From: Stephanodiscus triporus
Lineage: Eukaryota > Bacillariophyta > Thalassiosirophyceae > Thalassiosirales > Thalassiosiraceae
NCBI GenBank assembly: GCA_036939755.1
Contig: JALLAZ010000526.1
Span: 1-26,266 of the forward strand
DNA: 26,266 bases
Reading direction: 5' to 3'
This document shows, in pieces, positions 9,213-19,419 of this stretch. Numbering within the stretch: the first letter of the stretch is position 1; every line of letters starts with the position of its first letter. A model generated the notes under the pieces. That model saw only the letters and a list, made by a program, of their open reading frames with translations. It made no database searches and was not told the DNA's origin. A program made the translations under genes and the position numbers.

Positions 9213-10772
9213 ATGGTTGAATTTGAAGAGCTGGACGCAGTCAAAGGCGTTCAAGATAAATATGATCCAGGTCTGTTGGATACCCTCCCAGTCATGTCCA
9301 AGTCGGAGCTGCAGAAGGTTGCTCTTGAACATGGCGGCTATGCGACGCCATACTTGAACGACACGCTTTATCTCCATTTCAAGGGCTACCGCCGAATAGA
9401 GAACTTGGAGGAATACACTGGTCTCAAGTCATTGTGGCTCCACTCTAATGGATTCACAAAGCTCGAGAACTTGAACAAATTGCTCGAGCTCAGGTGCCTA
9501 TTCCTACAACGAAACTGCTTGACCAAGGTCGAAAACCTAGGGGGGCTTTATTCACTCGTTCAACTAGACTTGAGTGAAAACCAGATCAGATTCGTAGAAG
9601 GGCTCTCGCATTTGCCCAATCTGACAAACCTCAACCTATCCAATAACGCATTGAATGATGCGGCAAGTATTTCACACTTGAACGAATGCAAGGAATTGTC
9701 GGCTGTAGACCTGAGCAAGAATCAGCTCGCTGGGGAAGATATCATCGATTGTCTTGCAGGTATTGCGAAGGTAAAATCGCTCAACATGGCTGGCAATCCC
9801 GCCGTATCCAAAGTGGCATACTTTCGAAAGAAGGTCATAGCTGCATGCAAGTCGCTGCGCTACTTGGATCGCCCCGTTTTTGACGACGAGAGGAAGACCG
9901 CCGAGGCGTTTTCAAAAGGAGGTATCGATGCCGAGCGTCAGACGAAGGAAATGCTACAGCAGGTGAAAAGGAACAAAGATCGAGAGACACTCATGGAGTT
10001 CAGGGCATGGCAAGAATCCGTTCGAAGTACGCCCCAAATTTTGCCGCGCTACGAGGTAGCGGCAGCCTTGATGGAAACACAGCCTTCAGAGAATCCACCT
10101 GAAGTTGTGGAGCAGCTTCAAGCCAATTGTGTCGATCTCCAAGCAACGTCTGCGTTCGAGTTTGAGCCTGTTTACCAAACAAAAACAACGGATGTTGAGA
10201 AATGCAAGATCGCCCCTACCGATATTATTCCTTTTGATGTTCCTGCCGAGGTCACTCAGGAAAAGGTTGAGGACGACATAGGCACACCCCATCCTGCCGC
10301 TGGCGATGAGGTGGCTACTCAGTGTGTACAAATTAAGGACAAAATAAGCAAACGGCAACAGGTTATTCGTGATTTGGCATGGACCACAGACATGGACAAG
10401 AAACTCCTGAAATACGCCGCGGAATTCGACAATAACTTCGGCCGCGTGAGTTCCGCCATTGCAGGGGAGGTTAAACACGTCCTATTCGACGAATTGTCAT
10501 GCTATAGACGTTGGTCGCTGCTTGACAAGACTTCTCACGACGACGTTCCGCAAGAACAGCCCGTGCTTCCAGGCACGGATAAAGAATTGGCGTATTTCTC
10601 GAACTGCGATGGCCAGCGGAAGACCATTGAAGAATTAGATATCATGCACGGAAGCAAGACCGGGACTTCTTCTGTGGTCTTGAGATCGCTTCCTAACATG
10701 GATGATTACAGCGAGGAAGACGACGACATCATAAAAAGAGACGAATGGTTCCAGAAGGTTAAAGTTCTTTGA
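9213..10772 (+). CDS. DNAAF1: Dynein axonemal assembly factor 1 (ODA7/LRRC50)
   Basis: DNAAF1 helps preassemble axonemal dynein arms in the cytoplasm and is needed for motile cilia and flagella. The single-exon protein has 519 residues. The family signature is strong: the pre-LRR segment [20 protein letters not shown] then [20 protein letters not shown] (residues 28-67), about six leucine-rich repeats ([44 protein letters not shown]) to about residue 195, and an LRR cap with YFRKKV...[12 protein letters not shown] 9213 begins directly before conserved sequence. The acidic middle is divergent. Residues 387-440 ([19 protein letters not shown] ... CYRRW) resemble a SANT/Myb-like helical unit, which I do not associate with animal DNAAF1. 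It converges with the next gene, 77 bp apart. Confidence 0.93.
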   Translation: MVEFEELDAVKGVQDKYDPGLLDTLPVMSKSELQKVALEHGGYATPYLNDTLYLHFKGYRRIENLEEYTGLKSLWLHSNGFTKLENLNKLLELRCLFLQRNCLTKVENLGGLYSLVQLDLSENQIRFVEGLSHLPNLTNLNLSNNALNDAASISHLNECKELSAVDLSKNQLAGEDIIDCLAGIAKVKSLNMAGNPAVSKVAYFRKKVIAACKSLRYLDRPVFDDERKTAEAFSKGGIDAERQTKEMLQQVKRNKDRETLMEFRAWQESVRSTPQILPRYEVAAALMETQPSENPPEVVEQLQANCVDLQATSAFEFEPVYQTKTTDVEKCKIAPTDIIPFDVPAEVTQEKVEDDIGTPHPAAGDEVATQCVQIKDKISKRQQVIRDLAWTTDMDKKLLKYAAEFDNNFGRVSSAIAGEVKHVLFDELSCYRRWSLLDKTSHDDVPQEQPVLPGTDKELAYFSNCDGQRKTIEELDIMHGSKTGTSSVVLRSLPNMDDYSEEDDDIIKRDEWFQKVKVL

Positions 10773-10849
10773 ATACTTACTCTCAATACCCAACAAATAA
10801 TCTACTTGATGTACTATCCACGGCCAATCCAAGTCCGTAAACGCCTACT

Positions 10850-12541
10850 CTAAATCAAAATTGTTTTGCCACAAATACTTCTTGCCCTCCTCGCCTTGCT
10901 GATTTTGGCACAGTGCTCTGCGGAATACTTCCTGCCCATCAGCGTCCTGCTGATTTTGGCACGTGTCTCATCGGAATGCTTCATGCCCTTCTTTGCCTTG
11001 CTGATTTTGACACTGTGCTCTGCAGACAGCTTCCTGTTCATCAGCGTCCTGCTCCTACTGGCATTTGACTCTGCAGAATGCAATTGCCGCTTGGGATGCT
11101 TCATGCCTATCATCGCCTTGCTGATTTTGGCACATGTCTCCGTGGAACGCTTCCTGGCCTTCCCTGTTAGACCACCTCTGTGACAAACAAATCTCAACAT
11201 GTGTTGAATAGTAATGTCTTCGGCATCGACTTTATTGCCATTGCGACTTACATATTCGGCAATGTTGTCCTTCCAATTGTGGTAATATGACAAGACACTT
11301 GGCGGAACACTATCCTCTGAAAATGATGCCAGTTTGGTAATCTCACGTACTTCTTTTGGATATTTCCAAAGGAAACCGAGCAACTCTTCCCTCTGATTTT
11401 TCACCACAATGTTGTTGTAGTTTTGCATGATGTGATTTACTACCCTTCCCTCTAGGATCCTCCCCTGACTTTCCTTGATTGCCCTCTGCATTTCGATGAT
11501 GTCCGCATCGTCCGTTCCATAATAGACTGACGAGAAATGAGGACAAGTCGTGATTTGAAGATCAAACTTTGCGTCTCGATTCTCACTACGCAGGATGTGT
11601 TTCTGAGCCTTCTTCAGGGCTTTCTTGTGCAGCTCCGGCCAATACTTATTAGGTAACCTCCCAAATACCATGACGATGGCTCGATGGACACCATTCTTGA
11701 TTGCATCAATGTATCTCCACTTCAGATAGTTGATGGTAAAACGCCGCCATTCAGCACGTTCATCATTCGTGAGGAGATTGAGCAAATGCTTTTCGAAGTC
11801 AAATTTTTTGCCATCGATATACAATGGCATTTCGAACTGACATAGGTCAGAAAATAAGTCGTACATTTGGCCAAATGTTACTTTGCGATTTTCAGGAAGA
11901 CATGAATTAATCGCATCAAAGATTATCTTGTTTGTATTTGCTGTTGGGCCACCTGTACGTGGGTGAACGTAGCCCTTGTTCTTTTGAGATTTTGGGGGAT
12001 AGTGGCCTGCGTATATCCGCATAGTTCCATCAAGTTTTTCCGTGAGCCATTGTGGGAGAGGGCAAGGAGGCGGAGATTCGTCAGCAGTCTTTCCCTGAAG
12101 GTAATCAATGCAATATTTCACGGCCATATCCATCCAAAATTTGAACATCTTCTTCTCAGCACGTGCACATTCTTCTGACTTCGAAATTGGATGATGAGTT
12201 GATGCCTGCTTGGAAGATTTGTTAGGGAGATCTTGCTCGGCGATGATAGGTGCAATGTATACATCACCAGCGACAAGAAGGTCACCTTTCCGGCTGAGAT
12301 TTGAACTTGGAACAAGCTTGTACCTGACACGATCATCAGCACTGAGTTTTGGTACATTTTCATGTCCAGGAAGGGTCCTGACTTGAAAAGAACAAAAATA
12401 TCGTTCATCCTTCGTTGACTCATCGATAATGTAGCCAAATTGCTTCCCGATATCGTAGAATTTTACGTGACCAAACAATGTGCTTGAGAGGTAGCGATCA
12501 TCCATGGGGATCATTGTTACCAAATCGGTAGGAAGAGACAT
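10850..12541 (-). CDS. Cold-shock-like domain protein with C-terminal NUMOD3-like repeats
   Basis: A single-exon ORF of 563 residues. Residues 22-98 fit a cold-shock/OB fold: FGHVKFYDIGKQFGYIIDE, then RYFCSFQVR, LSADDRVRYKL and AGDVY, parallel to the KGFGFI core of cold-shock domains. Residues 120-455 match no domain I know; they are basic and aromatic and may be a lineage-specific fold. Residues about 460-550 carry repeated units of the type S-x-E-x-x-AKIS-x-x-x-x-G-x-K-x-S (KHSDETRAKIS, KYSAEHCAKIS, KLSAEHSVKIS, STETCAKIS). These resemble the nuclease-associated modular domain NUMOD3, a DNA-contacting module of homing endonucleases. No GIY-YIG or HNH catalytic motif is seen. A nucleic-acid-binding role is inferred. 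The ATG is the first in frame and lies just ahead of the domain. Confidence 0.72.
   Translation of the reverse strand: MSLPTDLVTMIPMDDRYLSSTLFGHVKFYDIGKQFGYIIDESTKDERYFCSFQVRTLPGHENVPKLSADDRVRYKLVPSSNLSRKGDLLVAGDVYIAPIIAEQDLPNKSSKQASTHHPISKSEECARAEKKMFKFWMDMAVKYCIDYLQGKTADESPPPCPLPQWLTEKLDGTMRIYAGHYPPKSQKNKGYVHPRTGGPTANTNKIIFDAINSCLPENRKVTFGQMYDLFSDLCQFEMPLYIDGKKFDFEKHLLNLLTNDERAEWRRFTINYLKWRYIDAIKNGVHRAIVMVFGRLPNKYWPELHKKALKKAQKHILRSENRDAKFDLQITTCPHFSSVYYGTDDADIIEMQRAIKESQGRILEGRVVNHIMQNYNNIVVKNQREELLGFLWKYPKEVREITKLASFSEDSVPPSVLSYYHNWKDNIAEYVSRNGNKVDAEDITIQHMLRFVCHRGGLTGKARKRSTETCAKISKAMIGMKHPKRQLHSAESNASRSRTLMNRKLSAEHSVKISKAKKGMKHSDETRAKISRTLMGRKYSAEHCAKISKARRARSICGKTILI
10890..11165 (-). 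repeat. Degenerate tandem repeats encoding the NUMOD3-like modules
   Basis: On the plus strand the block CTTGCTGATTTTGGCAC recurs, exactly or nearly so, at irregular intervals of roughly 60-130 bases, alternating with GGAATGCTTCATGCC-like segments. The units encode the AKIS-type protein repeats of the host gene. Sequence similarity at the DNA level suggests the module number changed by recent duplication. Confidence 0.6.
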
Positions 12542-12995
12542 TGTGCGGCTGCCATCATCGAGTGATCGGAGGACGTCCTCGTCCTTCGCGGCGACCAGGC
12601 CGACGCCGCGATGGAACGAGTTCCGCCTCGGAATGTCGTCGTCGTCGACAGGCGCGATCGTAGTGGTTGTCGTCCATCGACGCTCCTTCCCGTCTTTTGA
12701 TATGCTATGATTTGTAACTTTTGATAAACAATTTGATCGCAGAGAGATGGCTGCTCTTGACCGGCCGGGCCAGGCCCGAGTCTCCGTGCTGCACCCTCAC
12801 AAAACATCGCTTCCGGGGCAATAAAATTGGCGGGAGAGAAGATGTACAATTTACAATTTACTTAGGAGTATTTATTTACGTAGAGCCTCCTAAGTACCAT
12901 ACCTACGTTACGAATACAAACCTAAGTAGATAGCCTTACTTCGCTTAAGGAGCAGCGAGCCCCAGAGCAGGCACAGGGCAAATCGTTGAACGACC
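12542..12995. promoter_or_regulatory. Divergent spacer with inverted repeat
   Basis: This 454-bp spacer must hold promoters for the cold-shock/NUMOD3 gene (-) and the GNAT gene (+). No gene is supported. TACTTAGGAG (12859-12868) and CTCCTAAGTA (12887-12896) form a perfect 10-bp inverted repeat with an 18-nt loop. It is followed by CATACCTACGTTACGAATAC and a CCTAAGTAG copy near 12920. The same CCTAAGTA and TACG words return upstream of the DegP gene near 24000-24070. Confidence 0.4.
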
Positions 12996-13174
12996 ATGAC
13001 GCATCTCGCGGCATCGAGTGCGATTCGCGTCGATGTGTCCCTGCTCTGGCTGTTGCTGGTGGCGCTGTCGTCGGCATCGGCGTCGGCGTTTGTCGTCGCG
13101 CGGCATCGTCGTCCGCCGACGACCCCCCCCCCGCTCTCGTCGTCGTCGTCGTCGTCATCTTCGTCGTCATCTTC

Positions 13175-13208
<34 letters not shown>

Positions 13209-13844
13209 TACGACGCTCGCGTCCGCGACGCGAGGTACTCCGACCTTCCGGGTGCCGCTCGTCTGATCGCCGACGCGTTCTTTGGCGAGGAGATGCGGTG
13301 CAATCCCCTCATGAGAATCGCGCGGCCGCTGCTGGAATTGGACCGCCTGCAGTCCGCCTTCCCCTACTACGACGTCGACGGCGGCGGGAACGGGAGGCAC
13401 TCCTACCTGGTCGTGCGCGAGGGGGGGGGGGACAACAACGACGACGAGCGGGGGGAGGTCGTCGGATTCTGCGACGTCGACGGCCGGGAGAGGAGGGTCG
13501 ACGCCCCCACCCCCTCCTACTACTTCCCGTTCCCGTCGTTCTTCCCGTGGTCGTCCGCGATCGTCCAACTGCGTCGTCCCCTCCCCTACTTCTCGGACCT
13601 CGTCGTTCGTGCCGACTCGCGTCGCCGGGGGATCGCGTCGCGCCTTCTTGACGAGGCCGAGCGTCGCGCGAGAGATATGGGATACGACGTGATGTACCTG
13701 TGCATAAGAATATCGGACGGGGTGGCGTTGGGGATGTACGTCGGCAGGGGGTACGAGATTGTGAATACGCCCGTCGACGATGAAATGGCGGCGTTTTTGG
13801 AAGCGCAGGATGGCCTGATAATGTTGAGACGATCGCTTCGATGA
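12996..13844 (+). CDS. GNAT-family N-acetyltransferase, probably plastid-targeted
   Basis: A single-exon protein of 282 residues. Residues 14-31 are a hydrophobic signal peptide ending in ASAF (29-32) followed by basic residues, the bipartite plastid signal of diatoms. Residues 47-72 are a poly-Ser, poly-Ala and Asp run encoded by trinucleotide repeats. The acetyltransferase fold follows from about residue 77. Motif A is YFSDLVVRADSRRRGIASRL (about 205-224) with the acetyl-CoA-binding RxxGIA turn, and motif B is ALGMYVGRGYEIV near 250. Proteins of this type acetylate N termini or lysines in plastids. The exact substrate cannot be told. The start is the first ATG and precedes the signal peptide directly. 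The gene is extremely GC-rich and contains a G10 run near 13421-13430. Confidence 0.8.
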
Positions 13845-14238
13845 TGAAATTATTCGATTGCCGTTCGATCATTGCCGCGGTGGATGGGCCCCACGACGAG
13901 GTCGCGGGGAAATCGCGGGGCGGGATCCGCGCGGGCTCTGCCCGGCCGATGCACGCTCCAAGATCCGCGCGGCGCGAGGAGTTCCTTCCCCGCGTGGCCG
14001 TCCGCGGGGTCATACATTCAATGTACTGTTTCGATCCATCGAGGAGGAAATCGTGACCGCGATTCTTCCACAAGATTTCGCATTACCGAAGGGCATCGAC
14101 CGTCTCAGACGCCCTCGAGCACTCATTCCCTGGCGTGAGCGCGCTTACACACACACACGCACATAATATGTGAGTCGAAACATTACACCCTGAAAGGGGG
14201 CAACCTGAGGGCACAGCTATGTCACTAAATCTTAACTA
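13845..14238. other. Convergent 3' spacer GNAT/PPR
   Basis: These 394 bases lie between two converging genes. Nothing coding is supported; the plus-strand short frames have no recognisable domain. A short CA/GT microsatellite lies at about 14148-14162. Confidence 0.4.
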
Positions 14239-17200
14239 TCAATTGATGCTCTCGTGCCTTCTCGGCCGATTTAACGGCGATACGTTCCTACTCCACTCGG
14301 CAGGGAGGTCCTTCACAGTGACGTCCTCAGCGTTGATAATTTCGAATTTGTCCCTCCCGCCGATCCCCTGCCAGAAGTCCTGCTCCAGCACAGACGCGCG
14401 GAACGAATCCAGAGAAAACTGCGACACCAATCCATCACGACAGCAGTGCCTCCACAGGTTCCTCATCAACGTCGGGTATCGACTGTCCCGAAAGTCCATG
14501 TGCTGTCTGTACGTGTTAAACATGAACGAGTACGTCGCGTGCGTGGCCGTCGCGCCGTACTCGTTCTTCCCCCTCAATATCGCGAACGTGCGGTTCGCTA
14601 TGGCGATGGGGTGACCGTCCTCCCCGAGCTCCTCGGCGGCGTTGTCGTTCCCCCGCCCCCACATGGCGGGCGCGTGAGAGCAGGCCTTCAGGATCAGGTT
14701 GAAGGCGTTGGCGTCGGGGCGGAGGTCGTCCCTCCCCTCGTACGCGTGCAGTCGGATCATTTCGTTCACGAGCGCATACACGCGACGGGGGGAGTGCCTG
14801 TCCCACGAGCGTATCCACGCGTCGATGACCGATCGGTACGAAACGACGTCGGGCAGGATGCATCCCCGTCCCTCGTCGTGCGATCGTTTCATATTAGCGA
14901 GACAGATCTCGGCCTTCTCCGCCTGATCCCTCCTGTGGAATTTCGCGTAGACGTCCAGGAGTGCATTCAACGTCTCGGTGGTTGGCCTCGATCGCTCCTC
15001 GGAGTCGCCGTACCTGCGAAGGATGTCTTCGAAGAGGAGGGTTGCGCGCTCGGGGTCTTCCTTCCATTTGGAAATTATTGGCGAGTAGTCCATTGGCATT
15101 ATCGTTATTTTGCTGAATTTCTCTGCGAATTCTTCTTTTCGGCGAAGGATCTTTTCTGCTCGTTCCGGAGCATCGGTTCGATTGCTTTTGCACCAGGCGT
15201 GAATGACTAGTGAGAACGACACGTCGTTGGGCCTGAGTTCCTCCTCCCCTCCTCCCACCTCACATCTTTTGCAAATGGCGTCGAGGATTTCCTCCGCTTT
15301 TTCCGCGGGAGAGATGGATTCGTCTTGTTTACTTTGCTCGCACAAACGCCAGGCATTTATGAGTTTGTTGTACAATATGATGTCTAGGGTAATCGAATGG
15401 GAGACGTGCAATGGTAAATTTTCGACGCCAAAGTCGGAGAAAATACGATGCAATCGATAATTACCCTAATGAAGAAACGCACCAGGTTTGAAGCCAGATT
15501 CGCCGGATCTGTGCATCTCCTCAAGCTTGCTTAGCAGTGCGGCGCCTTTCTCAGCACCCTCTACGGTTCCTGTTGTTGCATGCACTAAAAAGCCGGACGT
15601 CGAGACCATGATATGAGAATCGCCTTGGAAATATTGCGCATCAGTGGTAAACATGCACACGATCTTACCATTCATGATTGAATTGAACGACTTAGAGGTT
15701 GGATCATTTCGACCGTTGAGGTTGAGATCATCGAAACGGAGACTTTCCAGATCAAGGCTGGTCAGACCATGACTGACACGTTTCATTGTTTCGCAAGACG
15801 AGGTAGTGCCACTGACATCAGCGTCATTCTTGCGACTTAATAATGCCAATATGTAAGAATTTGAGATATTATCGGGTTTGATGTCAGGGTCTGCCTCCAT
15901 CCGGCCTAACAGTTTCATGGCAGATTGAAGAGCTTCGTCGTCGTTGCTGCGGGCGTAAGCCTTCAGTAGTGTATTATAACAAACGATGTTTGGGACCACA
16001 TTGGCAACTAGCTCCGCATCTTTTGAATTCTTGACACTCTTTCTGCGGTGGTTCAACGCCTCCATTTTCTTTAGCAATACCTCCAGGCGATGTGAATTGT
16101 CGCCTCTTTGGGACAAGGAAGACATCACCCTGGCAAAACTTGTAGTATTCGGACGAGCAATGTGGCGCGGGTTACTCTCGTGGCTAGATATCATGTGTTC
16201 CAGGAGAGCCTCAGCTTGCTCCAGTCCTCGTTTCTTCATATCGCAATCAAGGTATCCTGCTATTACTGCGTTGTACATCTTCGTGTATTTCATATCGGGA
16301 GAAACGAGAAGACGGCTCATCCTCATTTTTTCAACCTCGAAGTCGAGAAGGTATTGCTTGGCCTTGTCGACGTGAACGATATCTTTCAGGCCATTTTCGC
16401 ACAATGCATCGATGACGGTCGAGAGCGTCCCCAGATTGTGCGCGTTACGAGACTTCGCTCGACGGACCAACTCGTCCGCCTTTGATGGCATCCCCGCTCT
16501 CCCGTACAACGAAATGGCATCCGAAACGGCCTGAATAAGAAGACTTTCGTGGAGGTAATTACCGGTTATCGACTTCGTCGAGTCCATGAATGAATCAATG
16601 TGAAATCCAGATTTTGTGGCACACAGTTGTAGCCTTTCCTTGTCTTCTCCGGCATGAGCTGCACATTTCATCCACGCCGTGACCGCATTGGCCCTGACCG
16701 ATGAAGCTCCAAAGTCCATTCCCTCTATGATGTCGTCGATTCGAAGGCAACATTCGTGGCTTTCTTCCCACGAGTTGGGTAACTGTGACAGGGTCTTAAT
16801 CAGTGTGTTGTAGGAAAAGACATTGAAAATCGGTCGATTGGCTTGTGCATTACCCCTGTCCGATGAGAGCACAAGATTGTTTTCCAGCGACCATCGAATC
16901 TGCTCGTCCCACCGCTTCGTAGAGTCGATGATGCACTCGACGGTGTCCAGCGCATCCCTAAACCCTATCGACGCGGGCAGGTTACGAAGGGATTGCAACA
17001 GGAGTACGAAGGTCCGCGAATCTGGGAGAGCGATATCCCCCTCTCTCGACGGTCTCCCTCGCACCAACGAGTCCCTCGCGGAGCAGGCGACGTTGTTCCG
17101 ACTAATCATCGACCGGTACACCCCCAAAGCACGGATCGGCGCGTCAGGGTCCGAGCACCGCGACCAGGCCTTGAGGACGCTGTTGTAGGACGACGCGTTC

Positions 17201-18764
17201 GGCGCGATCGCCCTGAAAACGGGCGGCGGGGCGTGCCTTTCACCCCGCTCGTCGTGGCGGCTGTCGTCGGCGGCAGCGAGTTCGTCCTCCCCGTGACGTC
17301 CTCCCTCCCATGCAGCCCTCACGCTCCGCAACGTCGTCCGGTCAGACCTTTCCTCGTCCCACAATTCCTGCATCAGGGCCAGTATCCCCTCCGTGCGCTC
17401 GGCGGTAGCAGTCCCCACGTAGCGGTCGCTCGGGTCCTCGTCGTGTTCGTCCGACGACGCGCGCCCTCCTCCTCCAGTCCTCCGGACGGTCCGTTGTTTC
17501 GGCGAGAATTCCGACCACGCCTTCATCGTGGTGTTGAACGACACCACGTCCGGCTGTACGCGCATCAGTATCGTTGACGGGGTGGGGGGGCCCTCATCCG
17601 CGTCAATCGTTCCTCTCCTCCCTGCAACCTCCAGCAACAGCCGCTCGGCGCTCTGGACCATTTCCCGTCGTACCTCCGGCCGCACGCCCGAGGCGCTCGA
17701 GGATAGCTTGGCGTACGCCGCGAGGGCCGCGTTGAAGATCACCACCGCCTTGTCGTAACGTCGTCGATCCTTGGAACTCCACGTCGTCATCTCGATCTCC
17801 CCGTCGCGGTCAGCGGAGTCGTCCTCCTCGCGCTGCTCGTCCCCGTCCTCCCGTCCACCTCGGACGGCAGACAGGTACTCGGCCGCCACGTCGCCGTTGC
17901 CCCGGGCGCCGATGCTTCCGATCCTCCCGATCCGTATCCCTCGACCTCCCGCGGTCGCGGCCGCCATTGACGATGAAAACGGCGACCCCGACAATAACGC
18001 TCCCGATCCCATCCTCCCAGATGTGTAAACGATCCTCGTGTTCCACAAGCTCCTCCATATCTCCTCGGCGAGACGCGCAGCCGATTTTTTCTCGGTAGTC
18101 GCAGGGGAGTTGAAGTCGCTCCCGATCAGCGAGTGACGTCCCGCCTCGCACGAGCGGGATAGCGCAATCGTAGTGTCGAGGCAACACTCTAGGATACGAT
18201 CGACCTGCGAGCTGTGTACCGCGATCGTCGTCGTTGCATCGACATCGTTGCATCCCGACGGATCATATCTGGAATCTTCGTCGTACGACGACGACGACGA
18301 TGACGATGACGATAAGCGGAGATAGTGCTGGGGTATCCCGATCATTTCGAGGAGCCTCGCGCAAGCCAAAGGACCAGGCACCCTCCCGTCCGCTGCCCTT
18401 GTCGCCCGTCCGTCGTCGATGCGACGGTCCCGCCGTCGACCCCAACCGTGTCGGTCGACGTCGTTCGCGTCGACGTCGTCAGCGTCGTCGTCGTCGTCAT
18501 CATCGACTTCAACGGCGGCGGCATCGACGACGACGCCGTGGAAGTTCTCCTCCCGGCTCAGGTGCGATATCGCCGATCGGACGTCGTCGAGCAGCCCCCC
18601 CGGGAGGAGCAGCATCCCCGAAGCCTCCTCGCGCGAGAGCTGCATGTGCTTCAGCGACTTCTCGTCGGACCGCGCCTCGGCGAGCGTCCTTTCGAGGGTG
18701 CGACTCGACGCGGACAGGAGCAGCCGCGAGGCCGTCCGAGCCGCCGACGTCGATCGTCCTCCGC

Positions 18765-18801
<37 letters not shown>

Positions 18802-19173
18802 GCCGACGTCCCAGGCAGCGGCGCCGTCGCGACTTCGGGGTCGTCGACGACGACGCGCGCCGACGTCCCCCGGGCGGATCGACGACGGCTGGGCGGAGGA
18901 TGACGACGCGAGGGAAACGAGGGTCGCGGCGACGTTCGGGATCGTTGTCGTTGACCGCGCCGTCGTCGATGTCGTCGTCGACGACGTCGACGACGACATT
19001 GACGACGACATTGACGACATCAACCGCCGCGATCGACGAGGCGGACCTCCAAGGCGCTGCGGTCCGTCGCAATGGAGGCCGTCATCGGCGGCGCGAGGGG
19101 CGGCGCGCGTCTGGAGGGCGGCGGCATGGATGCACCCGCAGCGCGATAGTCGTCGTCGTTGGGATGATAGCAT
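14239..19173 (-). CDS. Large pentatricopeptide-repeat (PPR) protein, two exons
   Basis: Two minus-strand ORFs (15466-19173 and 14239-15453) are best joined by a 99-nt intron, 15384-15482. Splicing rebuilds an uninterrupted PPR motif, SGFKP|DIILYNKLINAW, across a phase-1 GT-AG junction (last exon base 15483, next exon starts 15383). The protein has about 1611 residues. The N-terminal 180 are Arg/Ser/Ala-rich and low-complexity with no acidic start, which would suit a mitochondrial or other organelle presequence. PPR helices include PDVVSFNTTMKAWSEF, APNASSYNSVLKAW, FNVFSYNTLIKTL, VPNIVCYNTLLKAYARS, RPNDVSFSLVIHAWCKS, LPDVVSYRSVIDAWIRS and RPDANAFNLILKACSH. PPR proteins bind single-stranded organellar RNA for stability, processing or translation. 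No DYW or nuclease domain is seen. The RNA target is unknown. Confidence 0.85.
18285..19020. repeat. GAC/GTC trinucleotide-rich low-complexity tracts
   Basis: Runs of GAC/CGT triplets lie at about 18282-18312, 18475-18503, 18785-18800 and 18958-19018, inside the 5' part of the PPR gene, where they encode Ser, Asp and Thr runs. They create long open frames on the opposite strand that are not genes. Similar tracts occur in the GNAT gene (about 13138-13210). Confidence 0.6.
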
Positions 19174-19419
19174 TCTTCATTCTTTGTGGGAGAAGAGTGA
19201 GTTTGCGGACCCCCAAACACCGTCTGTCCCTCCCTGCCTCCCTCCAAGAAGTCCCGTCACATAATATTTTGTTGCTCTTCATAAAACCGTCATTTTGGTT
19301 CTTTAATCCGAAGTCAATTCTCAACCCATTGACTTTTGCAAGAATAGACTGTCCACATGGAAGTGGTATGTGACTGCCACCTACCGGACGTCCCCTGGCA
19401 TGTGCAAATAATCCATGCC

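Noticed and set aside
10890..11165. CRISPR-like array
   Set aside because: The repeats are coding, degenerate, and irregularly spaced within a eukaryotic gene; no spacer structure exists.
12986..13651. 221-residue plus-strand ORF overlapping the GNAT gene
   Set aside because: It is Arg-rich shadow sequence in another frame of the GC-rich GNAT gene, which has clear acetyltransferase motifs and a signal peptide.
13309..14073. 254-residue minus-strand ORF opposite the GNAT gene
   Set aside because: Composition is Arg/Pro/Ser low complexity and no family is recognisable; it is an antisense shadow.
15466..15468. True end of a separate upstream PPR gene
   Set aside because: The stop lies inside a 99-nt GT-AG intron whose removal restores a canonical PPR motif in phase.
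18234..19373. 379-residue plus-strand ORF opposite the PPR gene
   Set aside because: It consists of Arg/Pro/Thr low complexity produced by GAC/GTC triplet tracts of the PPR 5' region on the other strand; no domain is seen.
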